Positions 57,855-64,000 of a stretch of 64,000 bases of DNA are shown piece by piece. The DNA comes from Phytophthora sp. 'mugwort' (Eukaryota > Oomycota > Peronosporomycetes > Peronosporales > Peronosporaceae), in assembly GCA_033558025.1 (NCBI GenBank), contig JAUCEF010000014.1:1426001-1490000 (forward strand), written 5' to 3'. Both the position numbers and the translations under genes were made by a program. The notes below the pieces were generated by a model, which saw nothing but the letters and a program-made list of their open reading frames with translations, had not been told where the DNA came from and ran no database searches. Every line of letters begins with the position of its first letter. Positions within the stretch are counted from its first letter, which is position 1.

Positions 57855-58710
57855 GCATAGTAAACTTAACACGAGATTACCATTGCGCGTTCGATGGATA
57901 TATTACATCCCATTTCCAATCCAAGGCAAAAAATCAACCATTCTGAAAACCCATATGTGGTCTTGACGTTGTTGAATCACATGGTCTCCGGAATAATATA
58001 AAGGTGGTGTCGCGCACGCCAGCTGAAAGGTTTGGTGCTATCAAGTGGGACTATGAGCAACAAGCATCATTAGGTAGGGAGCTTACCTACCGGGATGGTA
58101 CACTGTCATACTCGTCAGACTGCTCTAGCAATCGGATTCAAAATTCTGTCCGGCGCGCACTGTAGCGCTCGCCAAGTAATCAAAGCTCCGTGCGCGCGAT
58201 GTAATTCTGTAACTTACAGGCATGACCAGCTGAGATGGCCGCACTTCAGTAGCTACAGCCGCGGGGATGAGGCTCTCGCAGCCGTCACAATAATCGACTT
58301 TTCAACCATTACTGCAGTAAGTCAGAAACAAGGCAATCGCAGCGCAGTTATTGATGATTGAAGTTCAAGGCTTGAGCACATGCGTGTTACTGCCATCTGG
58401 GAGTGCAGAGAGCGGCTGGGCATGTGTTTAATCGCTCTGGATGCAAGATTCTAGCTCGTCTAGTCGACGTCGACGCTGCCCGTACATCCTTCTTCTCCCT
58501 ATCGCGGTAGCCACTCCTGCTGTGACCGATATTCTAGACATCACTACTCTCGCTTTGCATTGTTTCCAGCTTGTCGAGCCACATAGGGTCCATAACCAGA
58601 TGGTTCGACAGCAATTGAGACTAGCCTCTCTACGGCACACTCCTCTCTCGCCAAGCGTGACGTGACTACGGTCTCTCTGCTATGAGCTCTTTCGCATACC
58701 ATCACTTGAG
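57855..58710 (+). promoter_or_regulatory. Upstream region of mannanase E, C-type
   Basis: Near-identical inverted copy of the region upstream of C (26624-27484), with the 44-bp block at 58221-58264 and a TATA-like GAATAATATAAAGG at 57991-58004. From 58533 onward it changes to D-type sequence, identical to D. Confidence 0.65.
58221..58264. repeat. 44-bp distal upstream block, copy in E
   Basis: CATGACCAGCTGAGATGGCC through GCTACAGCCGCGG; inverse orientation to the C copies. Confidence 0.8.
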
Positions 58711-58727
58711 TCACTTGCAAACTTTCG
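58711..58727 (+). promoter_or_regulatory. Putative core promoter of mannanase E
   Basis: TCACTTGCAAACTTTCG, 25 bp before the ATG. Confidence 0.5.
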
Positions 58728-58751
58728 AGCTACTACACGAATCGAGTTGAA

Positions 58752-60184
58752 ATGAAGGTTTTCGCTGCTGCCGCATCGCTTCTTGCGTCTCTGACTGTCC
58801 ACACCGCCACAGCCGGCTACGTGACGACGTCGGGCACAAACTTCGAGTTGGACGGCAACCCGTTCTACATGTTTGGCACCAACGCATACTGGGCCTCGGA
58901 GACCGCTTGGGTGAGCTGTAGTAGCTCCTCCTACTTCGAGTTGGCTGCGTATTGACTAATCTCTTGCTTGTGCCGCTGCAGAGCACGACGGACCTGGCTA
59001 CGATCTTCAACACTATGGCCAACAACGACCTGACCGTGTGCCGCACGTGGGGATTCGCCGACAGGACGGAGGCCGGCTCGGCGCCAAACAACATCGTGTA
59101 CCAGTCGTGGGAGAACGGCAAGGCCACCGTCAACGCCGGCGACAACGGTCTCGCTTACTTTGACAAAGTCGTCGCTGCAGCTAAAGTTGCCGGCGTCAAG
59201 CTGGTCGTGCCGTTCGTGAACAACTGGGCCGATTACGGCGGCATTGGTGAGTTTGTTCCGAGAGTTTGATGGTCTAGTCACCGACTAACCGAAGTTTGTT
59301 TTGTACCTGCCAGATGTGTACGTCCAGCAGCTCGGGGGTAAGTACCACGACGACTTTTACACGGACAGCAAGATCAAGGCCGCGTATAAGAACTACGTCG
59401 CCAGCTTCGTCAATCGCTACAAGGTGCGGCAACGAGCGACCCAGTTGGCACGAGAAAGCCTGATCTCACTTGAACTCTATGTTTGTGTGTTACGAGCCAG
59501 AACGAGGATACGATCATGGCTTGGGAGCTGTGCAACGAATGCCGCTGCGCCGGATCTGGGGCGACTGGGCCAGGCTTGCCGGAATCTGGAACTTGCACGG
59601 CGGGAACGATCAATGCCTGGATGACCGAAATGTCAGCGGTAAGTTAATTGATCTCCACCGTTCTAGCTGGTGATGTATCGTGACTCATCCAAAACGTTGT
59701 CCCCGTCTAGTATGTCAAAAGCTTGGACTCGAACCACCTCGTGGCGTCAGGAAGTGAGGGGTTCATGAACACGGACAAAAACGTTTATGTGTACTCTGGG
59801 CCGTCTGGCGTGGACTTTGACGCCAATATCGGCATCCAAAACATCGATTATGGCGCTTACCACGCGTACCCGGACAGCTGGGGTGTGGCTCAAAGTCAGC
59901 ACCAGTCGTGGGGTGAGAAGTGGATCAAAGATCATGTCGCCTCCGGTCAGAAGGCTGGAAAGCCCGTCGTCATGGAGGAGTACGGTGTGAAAACCCAAGA
60001 TGCCAAGGTGTACAAGGCTTGGAGCGACGCTGTGTACGCTACGGGGTCCAACATGCAGTACTGGGATTTCGGCCTTGCGTCGTTGAAGAACTACCGCGAC
60101 GGCTACACCATCTACGACACGGACGAGATCTTCAAGAGCACCATCGTGCCTGCCGCGAAGGAATTCAAAAGTCGTCGTACTTAA
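58752..60184 (+). CDS. Secreted GH5 endo-beta-1,4-mannanase-like enzyme E
   Basis: Five exons at 58752-58910, 58982-59246, 59314-59423, 59501-59638 and 59711-60184, encoding 381 aa. By inspection it is identical to D in every exon and intron, including signal peptide, acid/base Glu191 and nucleophile Glu314. It lies 1.7 kb downstream of D in the same direction. It differs from D in regulation: it keeps the full upstream region including the distal block, which is nearly identical to that of C. The identical introns argue for very recent duplication or gene conversion rather than selection. An assembly duplication is unlikely because both flanks differ between the copies. Confidence 0.9.
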
Positions 60185-60475
60185 GAATAGCATTAAAACG
60201 CTACTTGAGAGTAAGCACGTTGGACACCAAAGCGAGCTCACAAGAGTCGACCAATGAGTAATTCCATGTCAATGTCAAAAAGAAAGAAAAAGAATTTGGA
60301 TGCACAAATACGGTCAAACCGCCAGATCACATCCCTTTGCTTTTGCGAAGGAAAATGAGGGTGCAGTAATGTAGATCGCCAATTCTTACTGTGCACAATT
60401 GCTGTTAGGACACTAGCTTTCGGTATCGATATTAATATTGTGCTTTCTACTCAAAATTCACATGCGCGATTCATC

Positions 60476-60990
60476 TCACATCAAAATCGCGCAAGGTCAG
60501 TGAGTGGCTTGTGTTCACTATGGCAGGCTGTTAAGTACGATTATATTCGGGATAAGCGGGAATATCGAAATATCAACTGCAAAAATTCTAATACATAATA
60601 AAATAATTATCAGTCCTTAATCATGCCTAGTCTATGCGCTCGCCTTTTATGTAGATTGTAATGACTACATGTACTTCTCAATATTCATCGATATTACCAA
60701 GTTCAAGCAAGGTGACGAACACGGAAATCCCGAGATGAAATGACCCTGGTGATGTATGGTGACGTGAAATTCATTTTCTTGAGAACTTAGGGTGCATGTG
60801 AATCGGGGGCGTACATTAATCGTACTAAATGTAAAAACAAACTAAAAATATTTACAAAATTGCATTTACAGGCGTTCAAATGATGGGCATAACGGAACTG
60901 AGCCAAGTACATCGTCATTTGATCTCTACTATGGGTAGAAAGTCAGCATGCGTCGTCATCCAGGCTCAGATATTACCGGACGAGTGCTTT
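60476..60990 (+). other. Mannanase E 3' flank and spacer repeat
   Basis: In order with the D flank: TTCATCGATATTACCAAG, GTGACGAACACGGAAATCCC, TATTTACAAAATTGCATTTA, then GATCTCTACTATGGGTAGAA and CCAGGCTCAGATATTACCGG. The array similarity ends near 60985. No gene. Confidence 0.55.
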
Positions 60991-61900
60991 GCGGCTCAGA
61001 ACTCTCACCGAACCGCATCTTAGCTGGCGCTGACACGTACCCGAAGGACGCATGCTCAACCCAAGGATGCCGGGTGCAAGTCGCCAGTTGCGGGTAGAGG
61101 AACTGGAAGTAGGAGCAGGAGGCCAGAAGAGGGCAGATGTAGCTAGGGCAATGGATGTTGTAGGATTCATGGTAGGAGTAGCTAGGAGGAAACACAGGGC
61201 CCTCCTAGCAGTAGGCACCGCGGACAGTTAACTACCTTCTACATCTCAGTTTGGTTTTTATTTTATCGTGCACAAGGGCGTTCGAGTCACTACCGAAGAC
61301 TGCGATCGAGAACAAAATTTATTTTTCCCAAATCGAACTTAAGAAGACAAGGAAAATGACTGACGGATGTGGGGGAGGACCTCGAGGTCGACGTGCCGCC
61401 GCTCCCACCGTCCGTTCAGCCATCCCCTGCACCTTCCGTGATACCTGCGGCACGCTCCGCTATGGGCGGAACCCTGAGGTGGAGCGACTGTCAGCTGCGA
61501 CTGATGTGGACTGGGCCATTCGCCATGTCGCCCCGAGTGCGGCTGGCGGAATGCAGTATCCGGGAGCAGACGACGTTTCAATGGCGACGGCGCCCCAAAG
61601 CTTGCATTGCACGTTTGCGATAAAGGGTCAAATTGTGTTTTGTCCGGTCGACCATTATCGAGTTCAAAGTTCTACGCCATTGCCCGGACAACCTTCGCCA
61701 ATTTGCCAGCCGTATCTGACAGATTAGTTTGGGTAACCGAAGTTAGGGCTGAACGCCCAAACCAAAATCTGCTGTTTTGTTTGTGCAAGCAATACTGTCA
61801 TATAGCCGCGCAAACTTGGATTCCATTTGGCGCGAAATCAGTTGGTGTGAGGATGTAAGGAGTTTTCGCGCGCAAAACTCGCTTCGCTAGCCTTGCACTC
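60991..61900. other. Unassigned region right of the mannanase array
   Basis: Open frames on both strands, such as plus 61251-61727 (158 codons) and minus 61218-60973, are unsupported by any motif. The GC-rich stretch 61370-61610 has some coding character in more than one frame. No product is assigned. Confidence 0.4.
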
Positions 61901-61904
61901 TCCT

Positions 61905-63525
61905 TCGGGCTCGTTCATTGTTCAAAAAAAAATTCGCCTCCCACCACCAAGCCATAATAAAGCCCTTCCTAATTGTTCTCTCAGAAAATTTCCCCACACT
62001 TCACTTACGAACCACGACAAAAGCGCTTGTCTTTCATCAGAGTCCTTGGAAACGGGTTCGATTCGTGGTGTTCCTCGTAGCTAGCACTGTAAAATACACA
62101 GTAATGGCCACATGCGAATGAGTATACAGACAAGCTATTACCACGTACCAGATGTGATCCTTGACCGGCTTTCTCACAGCGACGTTCGTGGGCTGGCAAA
62201 TGCCAGTGACAGCCGGCAGCACGAACTCCACTTGTGTACAACTGCGTTCTTATAGTTCGTGGCAAACTGTATTCATCGTATGCACCTTCAAACTATCGAG
62301 AATAAGGAGGCGGCAGGAATTTACACTTGGCTTCCAGATCTAACAATAAATACCAAAAGGTGTAAATATCAACAAAAAATATTTTCGCCATAAAATAACT
62401 TACTCTGTCAATCCACTCCAGCATTACGGCTTCATCGCACCATGTTATCTTTTGCACACTGTGCAGGACGTCGTCGGTTCCGAATCTCGGGCTCCATACT
62501 TTGTGTGAGACTGGTCCCCCCGGTACACCCGCAAAAACAATAATCGGGGGCAATTTCTCACCTGTCGCAGATGCGGTCAAACATACTGAGGCCCGAAACC
62601 ATTGATTTCGCTACCTAAACATTAATAGCAAATAACGACCAATTCTAACCAGATAAATTGAAATACGTTAATATTTTACCTTGAACTACATCAACGGTTC
62701 GATTGCCGACGACGTCAATAGTGGTTTACCCACCATATCGATGAACACAACCATTTGATCCACGTTGAAGACGGAAGCAATCTTGTCTGGCCCAATCTCC
62801 CCTGATTTTTAGAATGTCATTTTCTTCAATTGTGTGTTGAATAGACTGCGTAAAACATCAGCAACCCGCTAACGAATACACTTATTAGTTTTATAAACAC
62901 ATGTACGATATCACCGAGTCTACGTCAATGTACCTTTTTCTGTTTTTGTGCATAATCCGTCTAACCGAGAGACGATTACGTTTCAAAAACGGCCTAAGAA
63001 GAGACACGTTGCCGCCACTCGTTCTTCTCTTTGAGTTATGCGGATATAAACGCGCAAGGATAATTATCAAACAACGCATAGAAACACAAAGAAAACGATT
63101 TTTTCGCATTTCAATGATCCAAATTCGAGCAGTCTAGAAGATGGTTGATAAAACAGAAAGCATCAAGAGATTGATTGCTGTAAACTCACTGCTTTTCGAG
63201 GTCCGGGTAGCGTACATACATCTCAGATCGCTTCGCTGAGGGAGCTTGATACTTATTTGGTTATTTGGTGCCTCCTCGGCAGTAGTTTGGGTCATGTTCA
63301 TTTGTTTTTTCCACCGATAATATGTAGAGCGGTGCACACACGAGCTGCATCTGCGGCAGCTACAACGGTTACGCCCGCCTGTGCCTGTAGGACATTGAAT
63401 CTTGTATTATTCTTATTCTTGGGATGCCGTGGCATTACACCAAAAAGCCCGCCCGAAAAGGCGCGCGAGGGAGGGATATCAAAGCGAAGAGTACTGGCGG
63501 TTGACGAGCTGCACACCAACAATAT
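61905..63525 (-). pseudogene. Pogo-like (CENP-B/DDE_1) transposase relic
   Basis: Minus-strand pieces in order. The N-terminal helix-turn-helix region near 63440-63180 includes FNVLQAQAGVTVVAAADAAR and RSTYYRWKKQ. A second DNA-binding part near 63040-62890 has VSLLRPFLKRNRLSVRRIMH. Then come QTIEEND-like sequence and NVDQMVVFIDM near 62760 (first Asp region). ASATGEKLPPIIVF and WCDEAVMLEWIDRV lie at 62580-62400. GICQPTNVAVRKPVKDHIW lies near 62200-62150 (third acidic region; the usual Asp after QP reads Asn). Last is FSERTIRKGFIMAW near 61990-61950. Stops and frame changes occur throughout. Terminal repeats and a TA duplication were not identified. Confidence 0.65.
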
Positions 63526-64000
63526 TATTTACGGCGTAAGTACTCGGTTTGGATTTGCAAATTTAGTAAGAGCAGATGTTTTTGCTACTGTCTCACTCTA
63601 TCCGATACGGTATTCAATCGGGAGAACCGTTTGCTGCGAATTCCTAGATGTATTATATAATTAAATAATAATAATAACATGTAAGACATTAGACACTACT
63701 TCAAACCGGTGTAATTGTGGGTCTTATTTTTTTCCTCCCGCTTATGTTTATGCTAAGAGCTGGTTTGATGGGCACAACTGTATCCAATAGAAAAACTTTG
63801 CTTTACGGTGGCATTAAAAAAATATTTAATTAGGATGAATATCATGAACTGCCGAGAGTACTTAAGCGGAGACTATACACCGGGTAAGTCAAATGGTGCA
63901 AATCGACCAACACTGATCAAACTGATCACGAAACAAGTATAAAACGTATTTAGCCTTCTGATTGGTCGTACGGGAGGAGGGGCCTCATGCCCCCCCCACC
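63526..64000. other. Right end of window, no gene seen
   Basis: AT-rich sequence (63655-63680 is almost only A and T) and a C8 run near the end. A plus-strand frame ending at 63664 is unsupported. Confidence 0.5.

Larger units (their letters stand above)
58533..60475 (+). repeat. Direct repeat unit 2 (mannanase E copy)
   Basis: Partner of 55401-57343. Confidence 0.85.

Noticed and set aside
55401..60475. D and E as an assembly duplication of one gene
   Set aside because: The upstream regions differ (268-bp deletion, substitutions) and the 3' flanks differ from 57344/60476 onward, so two loci are more likely. Long reads would settle it.
1..64000. CRISPR arrays, rRNA or tRNA genes, prokaryotic defence system
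   Set aside because: No regularly spaced repeats, no rRNA-like sequence and no cloverleaf were recognised. Intron-bearing genes and retroelements show a eukaryotic context.

Overview
The window looks like a repeat-rich, accessory stretch of an oomycete genome, most likely Phytophthora or a close relative. Four things point there: secreted GH5 mannanase genes with very short introns (63-78 bp, GT..AG); a core-promoter motif resembling the oomycete Inr plus flanking element about 40 bp upstream of each start codon; low gene density; and a mixture of piggyBac, hAT, MULE, PIF/Harbinger, mariner, pogo-like and Ty1/copia relics with the flavour of Phytophthora repeats. This assignment is an inference. 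No rRNA, tRNA, CRISPR or prokaryotic operon structure is visible.

The only genes that look intact are five paralogous secreted glycoside hydrolase family 5 (endo-beta-1,4-mannanase-like) genes. They are A at 8505-10313 (+), B at 20997-22805 (-), C at 25133-26583 (-), D at 55620-57052 (+) and E at 58752-60184 (+). A and B (531 aa, four exons) carry a Ser/Thr-rich C-terminal tail and are nearly identical inverted copies. C, D and E (381-386 aa, five exons) lack the tail and have one extra intron. D and E share a 1,943-bp block in which no difference was seen, at an offset of 3,132 bp. E carries a C-type upstream region, so E looks like a recombinant.

Layout: 0.9-2.1 kb hAT relic; 3.0-7.4 kb complete-ended piggyBac element (TTAA and terminal repeats); 8.5-10.3 kb mannanase A; 10.5-11.2 kb GC-rich hairpin-rich sequence; 12.2-15.1 kb second piggyBac relic; 15.5-20.9 kb mostly unassigned; 21.0-26.6 kb mannanases B and C with their spacers; 26.6-28.0 kb duplicated mannanase upstream modules; 30.0-34.1 kb copia relic 1 (-); 35.4-45.8 kb copia 3 with copia 2 inserted in its 5' LTR, each flanked by a 5-bp target duplication; 46.3-55.6 kb a mannanase spacer split by a MULE (46.9-49.8 kb) and a PIF/Harbinger element (49.8-55.0 kb, itself containing a mariner relic); 55.6-60.5 kb mannanases D and E; 61.9-63.5 kb pogo-like relic.

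The mannanase spacers are homologous to one another: 3' flank, spacer repeat, distal upstream block, then core promoter. The locus therefore began as a tandem array with a unit of about 3.1 kb that was inverted, converted and broken up by transposons. A 3'-flank relic at about 46.35 kb suggests at least one lost gene copy. All transposon coding regions carry frameshifts or stops. Several have lost catalytic residues, and many contain long G/C homopolymers. I did not find a new defence or signalling system; the most interesting biology is the mosaic evolution of the mannanase family and its promoters.
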